DNA of 64,000 nt from Drosophila persimilis (taxonomy: Eukaryota; Arthropoda; Insecta; Diptera; Drosophilidae). A program made the position numbers and the translations under genes. The notes below the pieces were generated by a model. The model searched no databases. It was not told the DNA's origin and saw only the letters and a program-made list of their open reading frames with translations. The DNA is taken from contig NW_020825312.1 in the NCBI RefSeq assembly GCF_003286085.1, forward strand, positions 5,890,001-5,954,000, given 5' to 3'. Positions 39,545-49,773 of this stretch are shown here, one piece after another. Each line of letters starts with the position of its first letter. The first letter of the stretch is position 1.

Positions 39545-39806
39545 GTAAGGGAAAGTACTCAGTTATAATAAATGTTTCCTATTAATGTCACTAATTTCTC
39601 CAGACACCAGGCGTACACACTTTGTATGAGTCTTTGCAGTGCAGCTTACATTCAACAAGACAACGACTACCTATACTTCAATACTTCAATACCAAATTGC
39701 GGCGGTCATTATTGATGCTTACACTTTAGATTTAATTGAATGTGAAGGTGAGTGAAAGTACCCGATCATCATAAATGTTTCCTATTAATTTTGTTCATTT
39801 CACCAG
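39545..39806 (+). other. Tandemly duplicated intron-like segments
   Basis: Two segments of exactly 59 nt (39545-39603 and 39748-39806) each start GT(A/G)AG and end in a pyrimidine-rich CCAG. They share the core AAATGTTTCCTATTAAT and match at 46 of 59 positions by hand count. They look like paralogous short introns around a 144-nt middle exon. The downstream open frame (to the TGA near 40000) reads a Cys-containing peptide (VRCGTGASYTGRADCTRNFS) that I do not recognise. This may be a remnant or lineage-specific spliced gene, or a duplicated transposon piece. Confidence 0.35.
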
Positions 39807-40204
39807 ATTATTATTTACTGGCGTGCAGCCCCTGCCCTCTAACAAAAAACTAATGAACACAGTTCGGTGTGGTACCGGTGCCTCATACACAGGACGAGCA
39901 GATTGCACCCGCAACTTTTCTTTTAGGTGTGACAATACATCTAATTTCAAAACAGGGAATACCCCTAATACAAATATTCCACATACACCGCAAGTGCCAT
40001 GAACAATAAATAATATATTTTATAATTCACACGTGTTATTCCTTCCACCGATATCATAATCCCCTATGTGTTGATGCGGAGTATTGAATTCAAATTCACC
40101 CGGGTATTCAATTCACAAATGGGTAGATTCCCGTGTACATGTGCGTTACGGCGTTACGCGTTCAGATTCAAGACCTCTTACTGATCGAAAGGGGTACCTA
40201 ATGC

Positions 40205-40352
40205 CTCGAAGTATAAAGTAACGGCATTTCATCGCTCCAGTCCCTTGTTGACTCTTTACACCCTATGCGGTGGTTCTCTCGAGAAAATTATCCTGGTGGA
40301 TGATCTTGGTGTTATACTAGATCCCAAGCTTAAGTTTTCTGAACATCCGGTT
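40205..40352 (+). mobile_element. Non-LTR retrotransposon (LINE) reverse-transcriptase fragment
   Basis: One + frame reads FHRSSPLLTLYTLCGGSLEK followed by VDDLGVILDPKLKFSEH, then hits a stop. The pattern 'F-R-x-x-P…Y-x-L…L…V-x-DLGV-x-LD-x-K-L-x-F-x-x-H' marks the C-terminal part of the reverse transcriptase in Jockey/I/R1-type LINEs. Only about 150 nt are recognisable, so it is a dead relic. I cannot name the family. Confidence 0.7.
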
Positions 40353-43104
40353 TTAGAATAGGGCGTATGGTGTATGGTGCCGTCAGTATAAAGTACAGGA
40401 CCGTAAACAATAAGTCAAAAACAACTTTTTAGTTTTTGCTCTGCGGGATCTAGTTGTAATTTTAGCTCTAATTTCCCTCGAATGTTAGTCAAACCTCTAT
40501 GTATCTTGCCTGCATGTTCGCGATCGATTCGGTTTACGCGTCGCGCGTCATACGGCAGCGCTCCTCGTTCGGTTGTGCGGGAGGAGGGCTGCATTCCTGC
40601 CTGGGATACAAATGGATAAAAACAAGAGTTCCTTTAGTGCATACTTTGTCTTAGAAATGCCTACAGGAAGACTCTTCTTGTTGAAATCTTTCGAAATCTG
40701 TATTTCGCATCATGCTCAAATACATCCTGAATCTCTTATATGTAGATGTTGACTTGATGAGCCGCTTAATACATATTTCATCCGTTCCAAAATGGCCACT
40801 AGGTATGGCTCCTTTGGTGCGGCATGGCACCGCTTCGAAACCGGGATCGGAGACATGTGGTGGCACCGGAGCAGATATAATGACCTCCAAGATGGCCAAG
40901 AGTAGAGTAGTGATGCCCCTTCACTTGATGTCAAATTAATTGCATTGTTTTAACCACAAATTACAAGGCTGCACCAGGCACCAAACACCACCAACGTCCA
41001 CGTTGGCTTCTTCCACTTGGTCCGGCTCCTATTCCTGCCCAATCTCCAACTCTAGGTCCGATTTCCTGTCCTCCCCTAACACCAACCCAGCTCCAACTCC
41101 AACTGCAGCTGCATACAGCTCTCTTCAAGGGCCAACCTGTGTGTGTTTACGGCTGTCCGTGGGTGGCTGGGTGAGAGTGAGAGCACCTGTAAAAAGAATC
41201 AATTGTGTGTGACCAAATTAAGTTCCCCGACTCACCCGCTAGGTGCTGGCTGGGAGCAGGCTCCCATTGTCAAGTGGAAGCAAAATGGGGATACATTTGA
41301 ATAGAGTGGCGAGGGCTCGAGCGCAGGACGCAGGGCGCAAAGGTGCAGGACGATTCGGGAGCTGACGGAGGTAGCCCGATCCAGGTGTTGCCCAGCCAGA
41401 GGAAACAGAGCACAGCAGTTGTATGAAGGGAGAGTTTGGCCAAATTAAAAACACTCTGTGTGAGAGGCAAGACATGTGTAACTCCGTTCGGTCTCCGGTT
41501 TTAACTTTTGCAAGAAATTTCCGATTTACTTTTGTAATCGCAAAAATTAGACGCTTCCATTTTCCGTTTTTAAAACGCAAGGAGTACAAAGTTAAGCAAA
41601 TCTTATACCGTTTGAGGCATTAACAATTAGAGGAACTTAGCTAGTGTCTTTTTATAGTTAATTTTTTATGGTGCGCCACATCCCAGAGATGGATTTCGTA
41701 GTGCGCGATAAAAGTTACAAAGAAATGGCTGGAAACTTGGAGGGACTCGGACCTTGAATTGCCAAAATCAAAAATTAAACTGAGAATAATTAATTAGGAA
41801 TACTATTTTGGTTAGTGTCTAAAATTTCGTTGCATTCCGTATTGGCATCAAAATATAATTATCTGTTTTTAAAGACTTTACTAAGTCAACATATAAGTAG
41901 GTGTATAGAACAGTTTTGTAACTTAAAAAGATTCCGGTTCATTCCTGGCACCAAGATATACTCGTAAGTAATCTACGGAATGACAAAAATATCCTGCCCT
42001 AGAAGCTGGTGGATGTGGGCTGTGTGTCTCGCGTTTGGACCCCAGGGCCAGGCGTGTGCATGTGACAAAAGCAGCTGCCTTTTGTTTGGCCAGGACAACC
42101 CTGACTCGTGTGTGTCTATGGCTTTCTGCTCTGTGCTCTGTGAGAGCTGAGGCATTCAAATAATTAAACTCATCAGGCAGCCATCTCCTGTTCCACCTCC
42201 TGCTCCGCTTGGTCTAATCTTCTTTGTCTTCCTTTTATTACAGCGCCGAGTCCTGGGTGGAGCCAGGGGCCCCCGCCCACACCGCATCCCAGGCACACAC
42301 GAAGCACGCATAATCCTTGATCTTTTGTTAGTTGTTTGCTCAACTTCTGCTCTCTGTCTTGTTCCATAACCCCCACCCCCAGCCTCACCCCCAGCCTCAC
42401 GCCCAGCCGCATCCCCACCCCCCCCGCCGCTAAATTATTAATTAAAGTATTTAACAAATATGCAAAAGTTTGCCATGAGTCACCGCACCTAATCCTGGTC
42501 ACGCCCCAGCCTTGGAGGCATAGAGTGGCGAGGCGAGGCGAACCGAAGCGTGGCGAGTGGAGTCGAGTTTATTCTTCCGAGTTAATAATGTGGCCAGCAC
42601 ACAGACGGAGACAATGAATGTGTGTTGACAGTACATCTTTTTGATGTTCCGTTTCCGCATCAAAGGCCACTCGCAAAATTGTTCAGATTTTAATGCTGCA
42701 GACTCCTCCGGGACCCATCCTCAGACGCACCCCCCGCTTCCATTCACAGAAAGCCATTGGTATCGTAGATCAGCTGCTCACAATTGTACATGCATATACA
42801 TATGTACATTTATGTCGTAAATTATTTCTTGCACTTGCACCTCAGACCAATTACTATATAGGGTTTATGCGCTTGTTCTGTAGGGATTGGTTTGTATTTT
42901 AGATAATCTTGATTTGGCAAACGTCCGTTTCTTATTCTCTTATTAACATTATGACTAAATACAATTTAATGTTATGTTCAAATGTAGCTGTGATTGTATG
43001 CATATCTTCACTGGATATAGTACATGTATAATTACATCAGATATCGTTCATATCTTCCTACTTTGAGTCAAGGTGAGTTCTACTCCTGTCCTATTCTCAA
43101 TTTG

Positions 43105-43116
43105 TTTTTTTTTTTT
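43105..43116 (-). repeat. A12 tract just after the JIL-1-like stop codon
   Basis: T12 on the + strand, i.e. A12 (within a longer A-rich run) about 26-37 nt after the TGA on the gene's strand. It could be the fossil poly(A) tail of a retrocopy or ordinary 3' UTR sequence. ATTAAA on the gene strand (TTTAAT at 42965-42970) is a possible current polyadenylation signal. Confidence 0.6.
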
Positions 43117-43141
43117 CTTTTCTATCGATCTTAGCTTGATG

Positions 43142-45633
43142 TCAATCACTGATCGCTGCTGCTGACATCCACTCGCTGGCGAGAATTTCCTCTAGGCTCG
43201 GACGGTCAACGGGACTCCGTTGAAGGCACCAGATCACCAGCTGCTTAAAGGCTGAGCTGGCACTAAGCCAGCGCTCAGATTGCTGATTAAAGGACTCTAA
43301 CTGGATGCGCATCTTCAGGAGTACATGGGCGTTGAAGCTGTGATCCACGTGATCCGCCTGGTCCCGGCGAAAGGGAGCGTGACCCACCAACATGGTGTAC
43401 AGCATGGCACCCAGGCTGTAGACGTCGACAGCAGGCGAGTAAGTCACCAAATGCAGGTCCGAAAGTAGCTCCGGGGAAGCATAGTCGACCGTGTAGCGCG
43501 GTGAGTCCTTCCAGCTCTGGAAGGTGCTGTTGTAGCTGTAGATTATAAAGGATTATACTCGAAGAAATGGCTTAGAAATATGAAGGACCCTCACCAGGCA
43601 TTGCCAAAGTCAACCAGATTGACAGACAGATCCTTGCTGCCCACAAACACTACATTCTCGGGTTTCAGGTCCCCATGGATGAACTTCTTAGAGTGGACAT
43701 GGCGCAAGGCCTGAACAATCTGGCGGATGATCTCACGGCAGGCGTCCTCATCCAGCTGGTTGCGGAAAATGGGCCCGGTGAGCTCTTCGCCGCACAGGAA
43801 CTTCGTAAGTATCCAGACGTCGCATTTGTCGCGGAACGTTTGATAGTAGGTAGCAATGTTTGTATGTTTTCGAAGGCCCGAGCTGTCCAGGGCGCAGGAG
43901 ATCAGGGCATCCACCTCGGAGACCCGAAACTTGGACAGCGGGACAACCTTGGCCATGAAGATCATGTTGGTGGGGCCATCCACCGCAATGTGGCACCTGC
44001 CGTATGCCCCGCTCGTTACGTGGCTACCCAGCTCGAGGCCTCTCGGCTTTGGCGGTATATTGTGCACTCCTGAATTGCAGTACTCAACCTGGAACTGGGC
44101 TTCCCATTGCAGCGGAGCCACGTGCTCCGGTGCCACGTAGGTGTAGCCGCGGAAGAGTTGGCCGCTGCTGGTTGGGGCTTCGCACTCCGGATCCTCGGGC
44201 CGCTGATCCGTGAACTCGGTGCTAAAGTTCTGCACATCATCGTCGGCTGTGAGGGTGGGCTTAAAGGGCGCTGCATATAGCTTGGCCCTTACCGCACTCC
44301 AGTTGATGCCGTGGAAGAAGGCATGCTCCTTGACCTCGCGGGCACCGCGATCATTCCCGCCCAGGCGGTACATGGGGTCCTTCTCCAAAGTCCTTAGCAA
44401 AAAGTCCTTGGCAATGGGGCAGATGCTTTCAGGAATCAAGGGCTGACACTCTTGTATGCGTCGAACGATTTGCCGATTCCCGAGCTTGGATCCAAAGGGT
44501 GGCTCTCCGATGAGCAGCTCGAATGTTAGGACTCCCAAGGACCACCAGTCGACGGCGTAGTCGTAGCCCTTCGGCCGCGATTGAATCATCTCCGGGGCGA
44601 TGTACTCCATGGTGCCACAGAAGCTGTTTGCTCGATACGCATTCGCCGGCGTGAGAAACTTCGACAGTCCGAAGTCAGTGAGAACCACATGGCCGTCTGC
44701 ATCCAGCAAGATGTTTTCGAGCTTGATGTCGCGATACACGATGCCCAGGCGGTGCACCTCCTCCAGGGCCAGCACCAGCTCTGCAATGTAGAATCGAGCA
44801 CGCGCCTCGTCGAAGGGCCCCTGCTGTATGAGGTGCGTGAATAGCTCCCCGCCTATGGCAAAGTCCATCACGAGGTACAACTTTGACGAGGACTGGAATG
44901 CATAGTGGAGGCTTGCGATGAAGGGGCTGCGGTTCACGACCTGCATGGCCACGCGCTCCGTGCGTGTGTGATCGGCTGTACACCATTCCCTCACCACATC
45001 CGTCTTGTTCAGGACCTTCATCGCATAGAGTGCACCCACGTCGGATCGCGTTAGTTTTCGCACCAGAAACACACGGCCAAAGGCTCCTGAGCCCAGAAGC
45101 TGCAGAATTTGGAAATCATTCGGACCCACTGCCTGGTCGTGAAAAGGGGTACCATAGAAACTCAGGTCGGTGATGATCTCCAGTTTCCGATGTTCGGAGA
45201 CATTGCTCAGCCTCAGGGACATTTCATATGCTGGTGGTTCTTGTTCGGAGGCCATTGCGCCTTCTAAAGGCTCTGCGTCCACGTCCAAGTCACGATACAA
45301 TTCAGAGTTCAGGGCGCGATAGTCTGCTTCCAAGTCCAAGTAGTCGTGTTCCTCGCTTTCGGAATCGGAGATGCAGATCACCTCTGTCGCATTTAGGCTT
45401 GGGGTCGAGGACGAGGACGCAGACAGGGGCTGCTTGTTCCTGCTGGGCCCGTACCTCCAATCAGTCTTGCATCTGACGCCCCTCCGCTGTCCATTGCTAT
45501 TCGGGTGCAGGACTTCCATTCTTCCCGCTGCAGTCGAGGCAGATGGTGCCACCTGCTGTGGTGCCGCCGGAGTTAATCCGATGCCACTGACACTGCTCTT
45601 AATCATCCATTGGCACCTTTGCGCGGCACTCAT
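43142..45633 (-). CDS. JIL-1-like: JIL-1-like tandem protein kinase, 810 aa, lacks C-terminal domain
   Basis: CDS is complement(join(43142..43535,43595..45633)) with a 59-nt intron that splits Cys680. Start is ATG at 45633; an in-frame TAG lies just upstream. Residues 1-160: Ser-rich N-terminus with VICISDSESEE (85-95). Kinase 1 (about 174-441, AGC type): G-loop GSGAFG 181-186, Lys206, Glu226, RD 301-302, DFG 320-322, activation-loop SFCGT (Ser337), APE near 346-348. An AGC tail follows with hydrophobic motif FRGYTY (494-499). Kinase 2 (about 533-800, CAMK type): Lys562, HGD 653-655, DFG 675-677. All these residues are present, so both domains look active. The order and many blocks (ALDSSG, FIHGDLKPEN, SWKD-PRYT-DYA-PE) match D. 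melanogaster JIL-1, the histone H3 Ser10 kinase of interphase chromatin. JIL-1 is about 1,200 aa; here the protein ends just after kinase 2 (EILASEWMSAAAISD), so the C-terminal chromatin-targeting domain is absent and the N-terminus is shorter. Probably a diverged duplicate. Confidence 0.92.
43536..43594 (-). other. JIL-1-like: Intron of the JIL-1-like gene (59 nt)
   Basis: Read on the - strand: donor CTG|GTGAGG, acceptor TAATCTACAG|C. Splicing restores DFGNACYNSTFQSW, matching the JIL-1 sequence DFGSACYNNRFKSW. Without splicing the frame ends soon after the DFG motif, which would look like a broken gene. Confidence 0.93.
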
Positions 45634-47116
45634 CTCTCCCCATTTGATTTCATCCTAGACAATGATACAATTCTTGTATTAGATATTAGTTTCAAGCTTA
45701 AACGTGCGTAAAATGCCGAAGAAAAATGCATCAACGAAATTTGCAAGTCTCAAGAAATACTAAAGAGAAATCTCTTGTCCACGTATGTGTGTAAGGACAT
45801 TTATAGTAAAGCACTATCGGACTTTGTGTATGCTTAGATGTGGTTATTTTTAGAAGAATTTCGAAAATAAAGAGACGTGAAAAAACATCCCAAAACTTGT
45901 TCCCCCGGCTTCCACAATATGTAAGTATCATACGAGTACCATGCTTATGAATTTGAGGGCCTGGCAATCGCCGAATCACAGTGGGGCCTTCGGCCGTTCC
46001 AGCTTAATGAATGAATAACTTCTGAAGGAATAACGATATCTTCATTATAAAACTTCGTTCGAAAGGAAAATGTAAAAGGTGTTCCAAAGTCTAGAATGTT
46101 ACCAATAATTTGATTCCTGTGCATATTTGCATATATAAGATAATAAATTTGTATTTTTCTTGGATCCATTAGAAACGTTTAATTGTCAATTTCGCCGCAC
46201 GGACAAATAAAACTTGGTCCAATTGTTTATTGTTGCAAAAAATAATCATCCAAATTGGAGCGAATTTTGTGATCTCCCATGTATAAGGGAGATATCTATA
46301 CATAGATACATAGATCATATGAACATCATAGGGATGATATACATTCATATTCATATATGTATTCATTAGTATATGGATATTATATTCCTGAACAGCACTG
46401 GCTTTAAGAGCAATCTCGCCCAAAGCGGACAAAGTAGCGCTAACCTATGGCGTTTTATACCTGCGAGAGCTCATATCTCCTTAACTTAAACTATCTCCTA
46501 TTTTCATAAATTTGTGAGTTCAAGTTCTTTGATGTTTTGTCATATCAATTCCGTGTACAAATCTATGCTATGTTATTAACATTGTATAGTATTTGGATTC
46601 CTTCTTTGTGAAAGCAGAATCTGATTGAATTTGTAAGTTAGTCAATAAAAAACCAGCGGTTGGCGGCGCAGCGGAAGAGAAACGATATTCCTTTTTTGAA
46701 ATGTTAATGGTCGTATGATATAGATAAAGCATAACTAAGACCAAGACGTACATAAATTGCGGTCTCCGTCAAGTAAAGTATAACAATTGATCATTTTAGC
46801 CGCTGTTCTTTTCCCGTGAGAAAATCTCTTTCTTTCAGATAAGAGAGGTAGTGGTGTCAGACGACCATAATTTTGCTATTCCAATGAACTGTGCCAACCA
46901 GTGGAGGGAGTGTCAGTGATCCCCTTGCGGGGGGATCAAAAGCCTATACCACTGAGATCGCCTTTCTGTCTGACTTCAGTTTATTCTACGCATTTGTTTG
47001 CTTACTTTGTTTACGAATTCGATTCCTTTTTGAATGTACGTGCAATAATGGTGTTTTCTGTTCCTCGGATGTCGGCATGGGCGTCTTCTTACAATTTTGT
47101 TAGTATAAGCATTTTT
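45634..47116. other. Upstream of JIL-1-like gene; no gene seen
   Basis: AT-rich sequence, presumably containing the JIL-1-like promoter and 5' UTR at its left end, but no clear TATA or Inr was identified. A hairpin GATCCCC-N6-GGGGATC lies near 46918-46937. Nothing else was recognised. Confidence 0.5.
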
Positions 47117-47700
47117 ACACCCGATACTCAAGGAGTATAGGGGTATATTAGAAATGCGCTGAAAGAGGATGTAACGTCCAAAACTAAGTGATGGCCGACC
47201 CCATGAAGTATATATATATATATATTATCTTGATCAGCATCAATAGCTGAGTCGATAGAGCCATGTCTGTCAGACTGTCTGCCCGTCCGTCCGTCTGTCC
47301 GTCCGTCCGTCTGTCCGTCTGTCCATCCGTCCGTCTGTCTGTCCGTCGCTATGAGCGCCTAGTTCTCAGAGACTATGAGAGCTAAAGCAACCAAATTTGG
47401 TATTTACACTCCTGTGATATCGCACCTGCACAGGTGTATTTCAAAATATCGCAACACCCCTTTCCGCCCCCACAAAGGACGAATATCTGTGCTATCCACA
47501 ATCTTAAACATACGAGAAAACCAAAAACGCAGAATCGCAGAGAATGCCCATATCTTCTGGACTGCCGAATACGGCTTAGATCGGATTATTATAGCCAGAA
47601 AGAACAAATCAATTAGCAGCCACCCACACACTGTTCGTAGTACTGACTGAGTATCGGGTCTAAGTATATTAAGAGTTCCCCCTCGTTTATCCTCGATTTC
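47117..47700 (+). mobile_element. DINE-1/ISY-type non-autonomous Helitron relic
   Basis: It starts TACACCCGATACTCAAGGAG and contains TCTTGATCAGCATC, GAGTCGATAGAGCC, a GTCCGTCY microsatellite block (47271-47346), AACCAAATTTGGTATTTACA and CACAAAGGACGAA. It ends near ACTGAGTATCGGGTCTAAG and GTTCCCCCTCG. CCCGATACTC (47120-47129) and GAGTATCGGG (47649-47658) are exact inverted repeats, typical of the subterminal repeats of this family. The element encodes nothing. Such elements (mini-me/DINE-1/SGM/ISY) are common in Drosophila, with ISY described from the obscura group. It looks internally shortened compared with long copies. Confidence 0.85.
47271..47346 (+). repeat. GTCY microsatellite within the Helitron relic
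   Basis: Repeats of GTCC/GTCT (for example CCGTCCGTCTGTCC) directly after the conserved GAGCCATGTCTGTC box. This is the proto-microsatellite typical of mini-me/DINE-1 elements. Confidence 0.85.
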
Positions 47701-47963
47701 GGCAGACAGAAAAATAAGACTAGACGTAGAGGCGCCTCCGTACGCACATTCTTCATTACCCTGAAGGCATCTTTTAATTAATTTATGCCACCTGACACTG
47801 TTTCACGGGACCATTAAGTCTCGAATTTCCTAAACAACCAATCGCAACTGCGGCAATCGCCTGGGGCTCACTTGTGCTTCCGGTCTTCCATCTACTACGT
47901 TGCAGATACAATGAACTATCAGCAATCAGAACATCCATTAATTCGAACCCCATTTCTTTTCCT

Positions 47964-48392
47964 TTATTCGACCATCAGATAAACCACACTGGGACCAAAG
48001 GTGACCTTGCCCCAGTGACTATTGTACAGGAACAGAGGGGAATGCCTTTTTGGCTTTTGCTTAAATAGTTGATTCTTCAGAATCCACATATTTTCCACAA
48101 ATTTCAGACGCTCTTGGAAGCAGATGCGTACCATGGCTCGGGGATTCTGCCGAATTAGATATTCGATGTGCACTTCATTCGATTTTCTTGTCCGGCTAGG
48201 TTTCGATTGAGATTTTCGTTTATGAGATTCACCATTAAAGAAAAATAATGAAAACTGATTGACGCCGCTCTCCTGCTCTTGCTTATAAGGTGCCGGTGTT
48301 CCCGGCCAGAAGAAAGCTGGCAGCGGCCCAACATATAACTGTCCCTGTCGCCCGCGGAAAGGTATACGCCCAGCTGGAACCAACACAAGCAA
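47964..48392 (-). CDS. Unrecognised minus-strand open frame, possibly a gene remnant
   Basis: An open stretch of about 142 codons ends at TAA (47964-47966). It has no ATG near its upstream end, where the frame opens after a TGA near 48407, so if coding it is partial or needs an upstream exon. The sequence is not low complexity: a Pro/Gly/aromatic start (LYVGPLPAFFWPGTPAP), a basic middle (KRKSQSKPSRTRKS), and a helix-like end (ICFQERLKFVENMWILKNQL). Another frame at 48155-48493 does start with ATG but runs through the same DNA in a different phase. I recognise no family. It could be a degenerate gene copy or a lineage-specific gene. Confidence 0.3.
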   Translation of the reverse strand: MLVLVPAGRIPFRGRQGQLYVGPLPAFFWPGTPAPYKQEQESGVNQFSLFFFNGESHKRKSQSKPSRTRKSNEVHIEYLIRQNPRAMVRICFQERLKFVENMWILKNQLFKQKPKRHSPLFLYNSHWGKVTFGPSVVYLMVE

Positions 48393-48911
48393 GAGCCCCA
48401 GCGATCACGCACGCTGGAGAAGCACCTCGGCCCCTCAAGAGAATATCGCATTCTTCTCTTTATTAAGAGCTGATAGCCCCTTAGATCTTCCATCAGTGAG
48501 CTCTCATTTGGGATCTCTAATCGGTGTGTGCTCTATAAGAGAGCGCTTGAGCTGAAAGAGCAACTTCAAAAGAAAGCTCATGTGCGATAGAGAGACTCAG
48601 GTTGCGATCGATTGCATATCTGTGTTCGCCATGTTGCAGACTCATGGAATTGCAACATGTTGGCCAGATTAATTAAATGTTTTTAATGTAATTATGTATA
48701 TGTAGATAAAAAAGCAATAAACGGTACTCTTTGGACTCCCTTAAAATGTGCAGCAGCTCTGTTTGGAAGTTGGTTTGGACTTGGCTGCTCGTAATTTGCT
48801 GGAGTACCTCTCGCTTTGTTTCCTGGTGCTCATTCTATAATATCTGCTGCTACTTCTGGACTTCAAGGATTTTCCGAACCACCTCCTCCAGATTTTCCAG
48901 TTTAATCTGCT

Positions 48912-49773
48912 TTGGTGCGTCGCCTTGGTTGCAGATATACTACTAGAGCCGTAATTGGATCTGTAGTTGAATCGATATTAACGGAATTATTTCGGGACCC
49001 CCGGAAATCCGCAGAGCTATCATGCCAAATGTTTATAGCGAGATTTTCAAGATGTGCAGTCCATTTCGACTTGCGTGTGTTGTACCAAACGACTATCTGA
49101 AAGTCGCAGCACTACCGTTTCGTCGTCTACCACCCGTTGCCGACCGACCTTATGAACGGGGCGCTGATCACCCTCGACGACACTGTCCTGCTCTTGACCC
49201 GAGGATACCTCTCGAGCTGCAGGACCACGCGCAAGTGCACATCACGTGTGCTGCCTTGCGCCCCGGCAGCTCCGGTACGCTGGCCGTGGGATGTGCTGCA
49301 GGGTTATGCATTTGGGAAAATAACAGCAAAATGAGTCTGCTGAGTGTCCTGGGACACAAATACGTGACGTCCTTGAGCTGGAACATGAATGAAACGCACC
49401 TGGTGAGTGCGGCAGTTCGCACCCACCACATAGTCCTCTGGGATATGGACTGGGCGGCCTTCTGACTTCCTACCATAAGGTGCTCTACAGCCCTGACCTT
49501 GAGTTGCTCCTCTGTGCAGACAACAATTCTCAGGCAAGCATCTGTTGCATGAATCAAGGCTTAAATAACTTGGATCCCGAGGCGGTGCAGCGGGACCTGT
49601 TCGTCCTGAAGGCCACTCTTCATTCTTCAGTCTGGGCGACCATCGCCAGTTGCCAGTATCTGCTGCACATCCATGAGGAGGACTCCAACCTGTACGCCAT
49701 CACTGGCCGCCCTGACGATCTGGAAAGTCAACCCGATATGATTGTTGTCAGCCCACAAAACAACTTTCACTAA
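48912..49773 (+). pseudogene. Broken copy of an Aladin-type (AAAS) WD40 nucleoporin gene
   Basis: Matches to the ALADIN propeller occur in order in three different frames. YHPLPTDLMNGALITLDDTV matches the HP-N-x-x-A-V-A-x-LDDSV blade. HITCAALRPGSSGTLAVGCA with CIW, then VTSLSWN and ILWDMD-type blades follow. Next come VLYSPDLELLLCADNNS and WATIASCQYLLHIHEED-NLYAI. There is an in-frame TGA near 49098 and there are frame changes near 49200 and 49450, so no full protein can be made. No introns were noticed, so it may be a retrocopy. The frame continuing to about 50041 may be its tail but I cannot match it. ALADIN itself is a nuclear pore protein; this copy is presumably non-functional. Confidence 0.6.

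Larger units (their letters stand above)
36921..43141. other. Intergenic region between Ten-a and the JIL-1-like gene
   Basis: No intact gene was recognised. The region holds a GTGCCA hexamer array (37557-37612), a GGGTAC array (about 38082-38130), a 15-mer repeat around 38577-38612, an inverted repeat (39128-39234), a pair of similar 59-nt intron-like segments (39545-39603, 39748-39806), and a LINE reverse-transcriptase relic (about 40205-40352). The open frames at 37135-37488 and 40651-40939 resemble no family known to me. Confidence 0.7.

Noticed and set aside
43086-43141. Stop-codon readthrough of the JIL-1-like gene (TGA-C context)
   Set aside because: The extension runs straight through the A-rich tract as Lys residues and looks non-coding.
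43142-45633. JIL-1-like gene as a pseudogene because the frame stops after DFGNAW
   Set aside because: A 59-nt intron with consensus ends restores the conserved DFGNACYN sequence and the rest of kinase 2.
47271-47346. CRISPR-like or satellite array
   Set aside because: It is the GTCY microsatellite of a DINE-1/ISY element; no spacers, and the DNA is eukaryotic.
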